Origin: Symbiodinium natans
Lineage: Eukaryota; Sar; Dinophyceae; Suessiales; Symbiodiniaceae
Assembly (NCBI GenBank): GCA_905221605.1
Contig: CAJNDS010001713.1
Coordinates: 696,401-760,400 of the forward strand
Length of the DNA: 64,000 nt
Direction of reading: 5' to 3'
The position numbers and the translations under genes were made by a program. Each line of letters opens with the position of its first letter. The stretch's first letter is position 1. This document shows positions 33,206 to 42,643 of the stretch, piece by piece. Below the pieces are notes generated by a model. That model ran no database searches. It worked only from the letters and a program-made list of their open reading frames with translations, and was not told where the DNA came from.

Positions 33206-33305
33206 TGAACTATATTCCCCTTGATAATTGTTTTTTGTTTATATAAAACCCAAGAGGATATTAAAAAACATTATTTTTACTAAGGTTCTAAGGGAGTATA
33301 GTGAA
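33206..33305. mobile_element. Family 1 element, copy 2, with TGAA target duplication
   Basis: The element at 33210-33301 (CTATATTCCCC...GGGAGTATAG) is flanked by exact TGAA duplications. It is 92 bp and related in sequence throughout to the intron-forming copy at 11441. Confidence 0.8.
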
Positions 33306-34149
33306 AGGGAGAGCCATGAAGGGCCACAAGTGGGTCTGGTCCGAGCCGTCCAGTGGTGAGGGTACATATCCCCTTCACTTGCGTAGCCAGACCGAAAGTC
33401 CTTGTGGCAGACTTTTTGGGTGAACCCTAAACCCTAAACCCTAAACCCTAAACCCTAAACCCTAAACCCTAAAAAAAGGCTGGGGGGTGCTTTAAGTCGC
33501 CTTCCTGAAGCGACTTCGCCGGAATGAGCGCCTCACTGTTTCACAAAGCCTTCTGAGGAGACTTGGAATGTAGGGTGATCGAACCGAGTTGCCCCCGCCC
33601 TAAACCCCCCCCCCAAAAAACCGAGTCAGGCCCTCACCTGATAACGGGGCACCTATGGAGGGTGAGGTACTCTGAAGGGTCGATGACCTCTCCCTCTCGA
33701 CAGGGATATGAGTAGTTATGCTGGAACCTGCGTAAGTTTCCTCACGGAGGCACTCGCTGCGGAAGTTGCAAAGTGGTTTGTCAACTTTTTCCTCATTCCG
33801 GGCATGATTTTGGAAGGCAGCGGAGAGCGTAATGAATGAGCTTCCTGCATGCCTCCCCCTCCACCTGCTAGACACTCCGCAGCTGCGGCAAGAAGAGGAG
33901 AAGTTGTTGAATGGGACAGTGAGACTTGAAGAGAGGAGTTGCTAAAGCCCTCTACACCCTGAACCCTGAAAGCCCTAAACCCCCTAGAACCTCCAGATAC
34001 CATGACTGCATTTAGCTCTCCAGCTGTCGCTCAGCTTGTGGCATGCTACAAGTTGTCTAAGACAACTTCTTTCCTCGCCTTGACGAACTCGAGCATGCTA
34101 GACGATTCAGCTATGGAAAAGCCCAATCTCAATCAGTCAGTGTATACCT

Positions 34150-34200
34150 GAATATATATATATATATACATACATACATATATATATATATGTGTATGTA
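34150..34200. repeat. (TA)n/(TACA)n microsatellite
   Basis: A TATA and TACATACA tract just upstream of the degenerate minisatellite. Confidence 0.9.
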
Positions 34201-34229
34201 TACAAGCTGCTCATCCTGCGAAGACAGAA

Positions 34230-34620
34230 CTAGGCAACATTGGTCAGGGATCAGCGCACGCAACAGCAACAACACAAAAGCGGCGCGAGCTATGCGAAAA
34301 GCCAATTGCTCAGAGCAGGAGAACGAACAGCACCAGCGCTCAAAGTGGCACGAGCTATGCTATTTGGTCAGAGGAGTCAGAGGAGCCGAGGCTACTTGGC
34401 CAGAGCAGCAACGCAATCAGAGTTTCAGAGTAAAAGCACATAGAGCACCAGCACTCAAGGCAGACGCGAGCTATGGGGTCAGAGAAGAACACAAAGTTGC
34501 AACGAGCTCATTGGTCAGTGCACACAACATTGGCGCGAGATATTCGGTCAGAGCAACAAGACCACCGAAAGTTGCCGCGCTTTCTCTTCGGAGCAGCAGC
34601 GCGCAAAGTCAGGACGCAAT
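34230..34620. repeat. Degenerate minisatellite, about 50-60 bp unit
   Basis: Imperfect units share the core GCGCGAGCTATNNGGTCAGAG followed by CAACA-type sequence. They keep a 160-residue frame open (34190-34672), but the frame is explained by the repeat and not by a gene. Confidence 0.55.
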
Positions 34621-35321
34621 GTTGGCACAAGCTTCTGAGTTCTGCGTCAGACCCGCAGTCCCCTCACAGTGAGTTGCACATGCGCTGTCAGCTCCGTCAG
34701 CCTTGTGAGATTCGTAGAGATTCTATAGATAGTCCCGTGCCCATTGCTTGGGAAGGTCGGGGAATCCCTTCAAGCCGCATCTTTGCCTGCCAACCCCTCT
34801 TCCTGGGTCAACGGCTCGGAGCTCCTCCCTTGCTGCAGGATAAACCTTGATTTTTAAGGGTATATTAAGGCTAAATATATGCTTTTGAGGACAAAGCCCC
34901 CGTCTTGTGACAGCGACTCATCAGCCCCCAGCCCGGCCATGAATTCCATACCTGATCTTGTGCTGAACATCTTTGGAATCGTTGTTCGTCATGCCATGAT
35001 TCCTCGTGCCATGTTGCCCTAAGCGTGGTCCGCGCTGCTGGCGCGGGGTGGGGAGCCTTAGGGGGTTCAGGTTTAGGGCCAACTTGGTCCCGGCGCAACT
35101 TGGGGCCTTGAAAGGAGGTGCCCGAGACTTTGGAGGCTTCCCGCCGGTACCGGTCGGTTCTCAGTATCATTGACTCATTGATGCGTTCCTAAACCCTAAA
35201 CCCTAAACCCTAAGATGGGTTTTTCAGTTTGGGGCATCCCAAATCATACCCCACAGCGCATCCAGCCATGAGCCGACTTTGATTCTTCATGCCCACTGTA
35301 TTCGCATGCTCAACTTGGAGG

Positions 35322-35452
35322 TTCATGGTACTTATTAACCAATTATAACTGTACTTATAGCCCACTTATGTGCCCCTTTAAGTGCCAAAATGGGGTTAGT
35401 TTAAGTACAGTTATAAGCACGGTAATTAGTACCATGGCACCTCCAAGAAGTC
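35322..35452. mobile_element. Inverted-repeat element, CTTGGAGGTTCATGG family
   Basis: The ends ACTTGGAGGTTCATGGTACT and AGTACCATGGCACCTCCAAG are inverted, with internal inverted AAGTACAGTTATAA segments. Relatives are at 23967-24105 and 26978-27152; the latter contains a TTTAGGG array at 27018-27068. Confidence 0.75.
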
Positions 35453-36018
35453 GATCGGCCGCAATGGTAGCTGCAGGAAACTTCTGCTGCCTTTGGTGGT
35501 TTAGGGTTTAGGGTTTAGGGTTTAGGGTTTAGGGTTTAGGGTTTAGGGTTTAGGGTTTAGGGTTTAGGGTTTAGGGTTTAGGGTTTAGGGTGTTTAGCCA
35601 GGGATGCCCTCGTAGCGGCAACTCCCCTCAACAATCTGCAGCTTCCCGCGCAGCCTCTTTTGGCCCACTGCCTCAGGGCACATGTCGCTTTAGAAGTTCA
35701 TGTTCATCCATATCCAGAATCGCCCCTGCGTTTTCCTGGCCGAACTGCGCAGGTGGGTGGGTGGGGGGGGTTATCCCAATTGCCATTTGAAACCCTAAAC
35801 GGCCCGAAACCTTGAACACTTAAAAAATTTCATTCAGCGGCACCAACTCAAACTTCTGACTCCAAATCCATGTCTTTTTGGGGAGATGCGTGGGTGCCTT
35901 GGGCCTCGCGGTTCACGTAGTTGGGGTGTTTGGCAGGAAACACACACATTCTGGGGACTATCTCGTGTAAAGACCAGAAAAGGGATATATTCCTTCGTTC
36001 CGGACTTCCCTGGAGTCA

Positions 36019-36126
36019 TCCTCTATATCCCCCTTGGGAATCATTTTTTTATTTTTGTTTATATAAAACCCGAGAGGATATTAAAAATATTATTTTTAAT
36101 TAAGGTTCTGAGGGGGGTATAGTCCC
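36019..36126. mobile_element. Family 1 element, copy 3
   Basis: The element at 36023-36122 has ends CTATATCCCCCTTGGG and a right end of the same GGGGTATAG type. The flanks TCCT and TCCC resemble a 4-bp duplication with one difference. Confidence 0.75.
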
Positions 36127-36264
36127 TAAGAGAAGCAGAAGACATCATGAGCCTGGTCGGCTCTCCGAGTTAGACCCTATGAAGTCCTTCCTTTGGATCC
36201 GCCCTTCAGTTCCAGAGAGGATCCGCCGATGTGCCGGTTTGGGTTGAGGGTGCTCTGTGGCTCT

Positions 36265-36458
36265 GTGAGTGTGTGTGTGTGTGAGTGTGAGTGAGTGTGA
36301 GTGAGTGTGAGTGAGTGTGAGTGAGTGTGAGTGAGTGTGAGTGAGTGTGAGTGAGTGTGAGTGAGTGTGTGTGTGTGTGTGTGTTTGAGTGTGAGTGAGT
36401 GTGAGTGAGTGTGAGTGAGTGAGTGTGAGTGAGTGTGAGTGTGTGTGTGTGTGTGTGT
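36265..36458. repeat. (GTGAGTGA)n microsatellite
   Basis: About 190 bp of GTGAGTGA/GTGT units. Confidence 0.95.
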
Positions 36459-36872
36459 CGGTTCATGGGGTTCGGGCGCAGCCTGAAGCATGGTTCTGTT
36501 CTGTAGAGGCACTGCCCTCCAAAACCTCTCAGTTGGCTTTCAATGCCCTCGAAACCAGTGTGTGCAGATGTTTTTGGGGATCGTGTGGCCCTGGAACCCC
36601 ACTTGCACCAGTTTTGCTACATGAAACGCACAAAGCCTTTGGCCCTAAAGCCTTAAAATTTAAACCCTCTGACAGAAAAAGATACACGCCCTTCGAACAT
36701 CCCCGCCTACAGCTATCCAATGTGGGAGCTCTCAGGGGAATTCACCGGCACTCTCTGCGGGGGGAAAGGGGCACTCCGGGCACCGGGCGGAACCACGGAA
36801 CCAGACGAGGAGAGCGATGAGAATGGTTGGCTTAAAATCTAAGAACTCCCCCATACCAAGCGCAGGGAACGA

Positions 36873-36880
36873 CAGAGAGA

Positions 36881-36917
<37 letters not shown>

Positions 36918-36951
36918 GGATAGGAAGAGGGAGAGAGAGAGAGAGAGAGAC
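36873..36951. repeat. (GA)n microsatellite
   Basis: GA dinucleotide tracts with short interruptions. Confidence 0.95.
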
Positions 36952-37319
36952 GACTTTTGCAGGTGATGAAAGTGGCAGCTGCCTTGGCAGCGGTGCCACT
37001 TCTCTTCGCTGTTCGCCTGGGGCTTGGCGCTCTGAAAGGATGCCAGCGAGGATGCTTTCAATATTTTGAGGGCGGGGGTGCGGCCGGGCTTATGTACGGT
37101 TTATATGGGGTTTTATGATGGGGTTTTACTTCGGTCTGAAGGAAGGTCCATGCTTAAGCAAAGGTTTGGTCATGGGGCTCAGGGAAAAGCCGGCAGGCAT
37201 TGGGGCGAATGCAAGGGTTTTGGGATCATTTCTTTCATCTTGGCTGCTTAAAGGAGCACCAAGGAAGTGTGAGTCTCAGAACTTCAGGGGTCTGAAGCCG
37301 TTGTGTAGTGTAGTGCCTT

Positions 37320-37910
37320 CTAGGCTCTACACAGTTTCCTGAAGTTTGCAGTCAAAGTCCTGAACTCCCACCGCCGTGTAGCAGGTCCATACCAGGAAAT
37401 CAAGCTGCTCGCGGATGACAGCTTGGATGGTGGAGGCAGCATTTGCTTGTTGCAGCCAGTTGCCCTCTCCTGCAATCTCATTGCGTCTGGTGCCTCGAAC
37501 ATTCACGTTTGATTTGTCTGGCAGTGCGCCAGCAGCAGCCACCAATCCTGACATGAGCTTGTGCAGGTTTGCTGTTCGGAATCCTGCTCCACTGTTGCGC
37601 TAGTCTCAACAGCTTGAGCCTTGGGGAGTCTGTCAGTAGAAGGCCTCCGACAAAAACCCGAGAACCGTCCAACATCTTGCGTAAACCCAAGCGGTAGGCC
37701 ACGAGCCAAGCAATTTCTCTGGAAGGCCAAAAGCATGATCATCGACACCATTTCTTGAGTCAGGGAAAAGGCCTGCAAGAGGAGGCTGTGAGGCCCGGTG
37801 CTTTTGCTATTCCACAAAGGTCGTGGGAATCTGGGTGGGCTTGAGGGCAGTAACACTTCTAATAACCATATCAGGGCACTTGAGGGGCTAATGAGTGGCT
37901 TAAAAAGCAC
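37320..37910 (-). pseudogene. Unrecognised antisense coding-like region in two frames
   Basis: On the minus strand, adjacent frames look like pieces of one protein: MLDGSRVFVGGLLLTDSPRL from about 37690 down to 37590, then LMSGLVAAAGALPDKSNVNV and QLDFLVWTCYTAVGVQDFDC down to 37327. The frame changes and a frame-shifted upstream piece suggest a decayed gene or exons with unmarked borders. I do not recognise the family. Confidence 0.3.
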
Positions 37911-38340
37911 AGGTCTAGTGGGTGAATAAGTACGGAACCAGAGCGGAGCCCCCTGAGCCCTGAAGGTCTAAGGAGAGCCTTCGAGTGGATGCGCTTTGGA
38001 TGCAAGGGAGCCAGCCAAAGGCTAAACGCAAAGGTCTCGATCAGAAGAAAAGAATCAAAACCCTAAACCCTGAACCAAGTCTGTATGAAAGATAGCACCA
38101 GTGTAAGCAGCCGCTGTGCAACTCCCGGACCTGTCCAAGCCCTTAGAGAAACCCCTAAACCCTAAACCCCAAACCCCAAACCCCAAACCCCAAACCCTAA
38201 ACCCTAAACCCTAAAACGCCCCTTTTCAATCCCCTTGCCCAGGCGGGGCCTTTGCCCAAGAAGCTGCCGAACTGCTCCGACTCAGATGGGGTGCTGGCTC
38301 TCTCAGGCCTTTACGAGGCAACTGGGCTTAAAGCCCTAAA

Positions 38341-38360
38341 CCCTAAACCCGGGTTTAGGG
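38341..38360. repeat. Perfect palindrome of opposed telomeric repeats
   Basis: CCCTAAACCC meets GGGTTTAGGG directly, a 20-bp perfect palindrome joining a short CCCTAAA array to a long TTTAGGG array. Confidence 0.95.
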
Positions 38361-38541
38361 TTTACGGTTTAGGGTTTAGGGTTTAGGGTTTAGGGTTTAG
38401 GGTTTATAAGGTTTAGGGTCAAAGCTTAGTGGCGGTGGAACCTGGCCACGCTGAAAGGTTTGTGCTCAGAGCTGTCAAGTCTCGTGCTCGCAATGCCGCA
38501 GTTGGATTCGCTGATGCAGGCGTTCTGTTTTGCGGGGGGTT

Positions 38542-38546
38542 TAGGG
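38542..38546. repeat. Target-site duplication (left), TAGGG
   Basis: The five bases before the 5' LTR, TAGGG, are repeated exactly after the 3' LTR at 48419-48423. Five bases is the usual copia duplication. The target was a TTTAGGG array. Confidence 0.85.
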
Positions 38547-38769
38547 TGCGGAGCTGCTGCTGGTATTGTAGAAAAGAGTTCGTGTTGGGAGTTGAAAGGG
38601 TTAACAAACCCGGAAAAAACATTTATGGCTCAAGACTGGGCCATGTGCCTGGTAGTAAAAGGTGAGTGCCCTGTGGTTTGGGTTTGTTGTGTGGTTGATC
38701 CAGGGAAATCAAGGGTTTCTGTTGGGGTTGACTGTTCGGTTTCTCGTCCCCCTTCGGTTTCCCCCCGTA
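38547..38769 (+). repeat. 5' LTR, 223 bp
   Basis: It begins TGCGGAGCTG and ends CCCCCCGTA (TG...TA). By direct comparison it is identical at every base to the 3' LTR. At 38620-38634 it carries CATTTATGGCTCAAG, similar to the 3' half of the dinoflagellate spliced leader. Confidence 0.95.
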
Positions 38770-38781
38770 GGTTATGAGCCC
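38770..38781 (+). promoter_or_regulatory. Primer binding site, initiator tRNA-Met anticodon arm
   Basis: GGTTATGAGCCC lies directly after the 5' LTR. Its reverse complement GGGCTCATAACC is the anticodon arm of initiator tRNA-Met (CAT anticodon, U33 form). Drosophila copia is known to be primed by a fragment of initiator tRNA-Met ending in this arm. A full 3'-end primer site is not present. Confidence 0.75.
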
Positions 38782-38830
38782 AAATTAGGCTTCCTGCGGT
38801 GTAGGTAAGATTCTACACTTGTTTGGCGCA

Positions 38831-39256
38831 ATGGACATGTTGCGGCGTCGGTCGGAACCTGGACTGTCATCCGCGGCCAATGAAGCCGAAGAAAATCGTG
38901 GTGATGGGGGTGAAGAACGGCAACAAATGGTACAAGCGCTGACAGATGGTAGGGAGGTTGCAATGATACAACCAACGTCTCAGGTGGAAAACGAAGTGGT
39001 TCCGGTTCCAGCAGCGAATCCTTTCTGGAGCGAGCGGGCTCATGAAGAAATGAGACTGAGGCAATCAAGGCCAGCAAGTCTCCTTGCGAGCGGAGGGGAT
39101 AGGAGTGGTGAAGAAACAAGAAGGCCACCGTCGTTGCCAGAACTTCGGGATCGGGAACCTGTTCCAGCTGAGAGGCCATCTTCAGGTTTGATGGGCCAGA
39201 TGGAAAGAGGGAATATTGGTGAGACACAAGGCGAGGAAGAGATATGGCGGTGGTAA
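38831..39256 (+). CDS. Retrotransposon gag, N-terminal part
   Basis: The first ATG after the leader is at 38831 (MDMLRRRSEPGLSSAANEAE). The sequence is Glu/Gln-rich and carries NPFWSERAHEEMRLRQSRP near residues 62-80, a motif I associate with gag of dinoflagellate copia elements. The frame ends at TAA 39254-39256, 13 nt into the next frame, which continues with VVKRALKELLVQTKELG, a likely coiled coil. A one-base loss or a -1 shift near 39240 would join them. Confidence 0.75.
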   Translation: MDMLRRRSEPGLSSAANEAEENRGDGGEERQQMVQALTDGREVAMIQPTSQVENEVVPVPAANPFWSERAHEEMRLRQSRPASLLASGGDRSGEETRRPPSLPELRDREPVPAERPSSGLMGQMERGNIGETQGEEEIWRW

Positions 39257-40503
39257 AGCGTGCGCTGAAAGAGTTGCTTGTGCAAACAAAGGAGCTGGGG
39301 AACAGATTGCATCGGGTGGAGGAGAAAAGCTATACCTCTGCTGCATCTGGGTCAGCTTCGAGAGCACGGAGCACTGGAGTGGTGGACGCAAATGCTGCAT
39401 ATCCGTTGGGATTGACTCCAGAGAAGCAGTACCTGCCAGGACAAGTTTTCTACACTGATGGTATGGGTGGTTTTTGGACTGTGTTGCCTGATGGGACATG
39501 GCTGCCGATTGAGGGCTACGACCTTCCAAAGGGTTGTGACCTTCAACCCTTGCCTGAGCCCAGGAAAGGGGATGTTCACGTGGAGGATGAGAAAGAAGTG
39601 CCAATGATGCACGTAACTGAAGGGAAGAAACCCTCCAGATTGCCTCCATTGAATTACCCCATGGGAGGTTCTGCAAGTGGTGGATATGCAAGTGGACCAC
39701 CTGGTTTAACACATGTTCCGATTACTTCCTTGCCGTCAGGCGTTGATGGTTCTGCCGCACTGTTGGGAAATCAGCCCGGTTTTGTCTCAGCTCGGGAAAC
39801 TTCAATGCAAGAGAACTCAGCAGGATCGGGTGGATATACAATGGTGGATGATGTTCCATATCGGTGGAAAATGATTGCTGGGAAGTTGGAATTAGAGAAG
39901 GTTCCGCTCACAGCGTTTACGCCCGGAATGGGACATGGACTGCCGCAAGGGCCTGGTGGAAAGGTCAGCTTACCTCCTGGAGCTGTGGTGCCACGTGGGA
40001 TGCCAAACATTGGTGATAGTTCTGGAACTGAACGTCCGGAGGCTCTTGGGAAGCATGTGATGAGCCTTCCTACTTTGGCAGACTACACACCAAGCAATCC
40101 GACGGCACTAGGTGATTGGATCGCAATGATCGAACGAATGTTGTCTTCGCTGACAGATACAGGAAGAGTGTGGTGGCAATCCGTCTATACAAAGGCGTAT
40201 GAGGCTTACGCCAAATGGTTGAGTGTCTCTCCGCTGGAAAGGTTGGGCATCAAGGCTGAGCTGGAAGGGCTCAAGGGGGTTCGAACTGTGCATGTTTTGT
40301 TGGAGCAGAGAGCGGTGTCTTTGCTGCTACAAGCGATTCCGGAGAGATTGAAGTCCGAGATCGTTTCCTCGAATGTTGGGGTCGGTGATGATATTTTACA
40401 AGTTGCTGACAGTTTACCAACCAGGTGGAGCAAACGAGCGCAGCACGATGTTAAACTTCTTGGTGCAGCCATCCTCAGCAACCTCGATCTCGGAGGCTAT
40501 TAA
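39244..40503 (+). CDS. Retrotransposon gag, central part
   Basis: It starts with a short coiled coil (KRALKELLVQTKELGNRLHR). A Trp-containing segment FYTDGMGGFWTVLPDGTWLP follows near residue 75, then a Gly/Pro-rich spacer and the helical capsid-like region (WIAMIERMLSSLTDTGRVWW to RLKSEIVSSNVGVGDD). After 40390 this frame loses sense while the +1 frame gives YKLLTVYQPGG, the expected continuation. The change lies at or near the TTTT run at 40394-40397. Its product would form the element's particle. Confidence 0.8.
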   Translation: MAVVKRALKELLVQTKELGNRLHRVEEKSYTSAASGSASRARSTGVVDANAAYPLGLTPEKQYLPGQVFYTDGMGGFWTVLPDGTWLPIEGYDLPKGCDLQPLPEPRKGDVHVEDEKEVPMMHVTEGKKPSRLPPLNYPMGGSASGGYASGPPGLTHVPITSLPSGVDGSAALLGNQPGFVSARETSMQENSAGSGGYTMVDDVPYRWKMIAGKLELEKVPLTAFTPGMGHGLPQGPGGKVSLPPGAVVPRGMPNIGDSSGTERPEALGKHVMSLPTLADYTPSNPTALGDWIAMIERMLSSLTDTGRVWWQSVYTKAYEAYAKWLSVSPLERLGIKAELEGLKGVRTVHVLLEQRAVSLLLQAIPERLKSEIVSSNVGVGDDILQVADSLPTRWSKRAQHDVKLLGAAILSNLDLGGY

Positions 40504-42643
40504 GGGAGTGCGACAATGGGCGCAATGGCGTTCCCGGTTAAGGGAGCTGCGAGCATCCGAGCCGGATGCTACCTTGCTTATCAAGGGATTGGATGCTTTA
40601 TCATCCGCGTTGCTGGCAAAACACCCTACGGTGCATTTCAGAGTGGCATCCTTCCGGGAGAAATTGGGGGTGGACTACTCGCCGACCTCTGAAACTGCGA
40701 CACAACTAGCTGAAATGTTACAAGCAGAATTCGAACTGCTATTGCATAGCGCTGGTGAACAAGAGGTGAAGCAGGACTCGGACGCCAAGAAAAGGGCCAG
40801 GTTAAACAAGGCCCAAAAGGGAACTGGTGACGAGACGGAGGAGGGTGACAAAGGCAAAGGGAAAGGAAAAAGGTACAGCGGAGATGGTGAACGTCCTTTC
40901 TGTTGGATATATGGGAAGACAGAAGCAGGCTGCAAGTTCGGATCACGTTGCAAATTTCGCCATGACAAGGACTCCCTGGATCGTGGAAGATGTTTTGAAT
41001 GTGGGGCCATTAGCCATTTACAGCCGCAGTGTCCATACAAAGATGGTGTAAGTTCCAATGCGGACTTAAATCCTGAAAGGAATAGATCTAAAGGGAATTC
41101 TCCCAAAGGGGGAAAGGGCGGCAAAGGTGCAAAATGGGGAAATGCCAAAAAGGCAGAAGTGGCTGAAGTGGGAGATGAGATGGCTAATGCGGGATTGGAT
41201 AAAGGTTCTGCAAGTCCCTCATCACCATCAACAACCAATCAGGTCCTTGCTGAAGCGTTAGAAGTGCTGAAATCTATGAAGCTGTCATCAGCGCAGTCAG
41301 CATCAAGCGGAGATCCCAGTGTTCGAATGTTATGTGACTCTGGATTATTTCAGCAGGAAGGGAGAGTGGCGTTGGTGGATACAGCTGCTACGCATCTTGT
41401 GCGGACGCTTTTTCCATGGGAATGTTTACCCGACACTACTGTTATGGTGCAAAGCGCGCTTGGTGGTGTGACAATGAGGATTACAGAGAAAGGGACGTTG
41501 ATTAGGGAAGACAATGGGCCCCTGATTATCCCTCTCTGGTTGATTTTGGAGTTTGGGGCGAACCTCACCGTGATCAATGGGATGTGTCACGTGAGTGCAA
41601 AATCTTCGCTGGACCAACTCTTATGGTTTGAACATGGCTGTTTGGTTATGGATTACAAAACAGCTGAGAAAATGGTTTTGCATGCTGAAAGGCAGCGTGC
41701 GTCGTTGTCCCATTCTCAATGGAGGAATGGAAGGGCGGACTGTGGAGTCGGTTCGTCTGATGCCACGTTGTTGCCGAAGCAGGGAGAAGGCCGAGGAGTA
41801 TGCGTTCTACATGTGGCCAGGGTTTCTGACACCAATGAGTGTTCGGGAATGGGCATGTTGGACTCGGGAGCATCACATCCTCTCAGATCACTTCGTCCTG
41901 GTGAACAGCTTCCGCAGCAAAAGGTGTTGGTGTCTTTAGCTGTTGGATCTCGGGAGATGTGTATTACCCCAGGTGGGACCCTGGTAACTCCTGAAATGGT
42001 AGATCCACTAGTGCCAATTGGCAAAGCGAGCGCCTTGGTTGGTCTCAGAGTTCAGTGGCGTGGTGGCAAGTGCACAGCCTCACATCCTGTTCTGGGAGAA
42101 CTTCGCGTTCGTGATCTGAATGGGTGCCCTTGTTTGGAAAAGGAGGTGGCGCTTCAGATCATTGATGAAATGGATTGGTGTTCACCAAAGCAAGCATTGA
42201 AGGTGGCACGTATGGTTCAAGGGTGTCCGAATACGGACAACGAGGTGGCTGTAAAAGCGTCGTTGCAAAGCGCAGCGCGGACAGCGTCAGCGAATGAGGA
42301 GGAGTTCGTCCAGGCATGCTGGCGGTTTCTTCGGTGGTATTATGGGGATATACCAGAAAATATGCTGATGGAGCTGTTGCCACGTGGAGATATTGCGGCG
42401 TTGCCTTTCAACCGTCATAAAAGGAGACGGCTGGCACGAGCAAAAAGGGTGGTGGTACACCTATTTTCGGGAAAACAAAAATGGCATTTTCCCAGTCGGG
42501 ATGTGGAGGTACTGGAGCTGGATTTGAAAAAGGCGGTGACCTACATAATTCGAGCGTCTGGAAGTATCTTCTGCATCTGGCGGCTGAAGGAAAGGTGGTT
42601 GCTGTGGTTGGAGGACCTCCATGCAGGACAGTGTCAAGGTTGA
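40373..42643 (+). CDS. Gag C-terminus, zinc motifs, two protease-like copies and start of methyltransferase-like domain
   Basis: After the end of the capsid-like region (VRQWAQWRSRLRELRAS) come a basic Lys-rich linker, a CCCH motif (C-x9-C-x5-C-x3-H, 40901-40963) and a CCHC knuckle (CFECGAISHLQPQC, 40991-41032). Two aspartic-protease-like copies follow: VDTAATH with Asp at 41378 and LDSGASH with Asp at 41861, 161 residues apart. The frame ends within HLFSG...VEVLELDLKK, the first part of a methyltransferase-like domain. The sense passes to the -1 frame at the AAAAA run 42527-42531. Confidence 0.85.
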   Translation: MLGSVMIFYKLLTVYQPGGANERSTMLNFLVQPSSATSISEAIKGVRQWAQWRSRLRELRASEPDATLLIKGLDALSSALLAKHPTVHFRVASFREKLGVDYSPTSETATQLAEMLQAEFELLLHSAGEQEVKQDSDAKKRARLNKAQKGTGDETEEGDKGKGKGKRYSGDGERPFCWIYGKTEAGCKFGSRCKFRHDKDSLDRGRCFECGAISHLQPQCPYKDGVSSNADLNPERNRSKGNSPKGGKGGKGAKWGNAKKAEVAEVGDEMANAGLDKGSASPSSPSTTNQVLAEALEVLKSMKLSSAQSASSGDPSVRMLCDSGLFQQEGRVALVDTAATHLVRTLFPWECLPDTTVMVQSALGGVTMRITEKGTLIREDNGPLIIPLWLILEFGANLTVINGMCHVSAKSSLDQLLWFEHGCLVMDYKTAEKMVLHAERQRASLSHSQWRNGRADCGVGSSDATLLPKQGEGRGVCVLHVARVSDTNECSGMGMLDSGASHPLRSLRPGEQLPQQKVLVSLAVGSREMCITPGGTLVTPEMVDPLVPIGKASALVGLRVQWRGGKCTASHPVLGELRVRDLNGCPCLEKEVALQIIDEMDWCSPKQALKVARMVQGCPNTDNEVAVKASLQSAARTASANEEEFVQACWRFLRWYYGDIPENMLMELLPRGDIAALPFNRHKRRRLARAKRVVVHLFSGKQKWHFPSRDVEVLELDLKKAVTYIIRASGSIFCIWRLKERWLLWLEDLHAGQCQG

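Larger units (their letters stand above)
33193..38541. other. Repeat-rich region, no confident gene
   Basis: It holds MITE-like elements (33210, 35322, 36023), arrays (33422-33472, 35500-35592, 38155-38215, 38348-38418), microsatellites, a degenerate minisatellite at 34230-34620, and an antisense open region at 37320-37910 described separately. No gene is recognised. Confidence 0.5.

Noticed and set aside
34190-34672. 160-residue open frame
   Set aside because: It is explained by a degenerate minisatellite and lacks any protein-like feature.
39182-39712. 176-residue antisense frame within gag and similar antisense frames to 48 kb
   Set aside because: They are shadows of the sense polyprotein; the sense frames carry recognisable catalytic motifs.
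42515-42540. Programmed -1 frameshift at the AAAAA run
   Set aside because: The heptamer in frame is G AAA AAG and not a strong slippery site, and four other frame changes exist that cannot all be programmed. A homopolymer indel is simpler.
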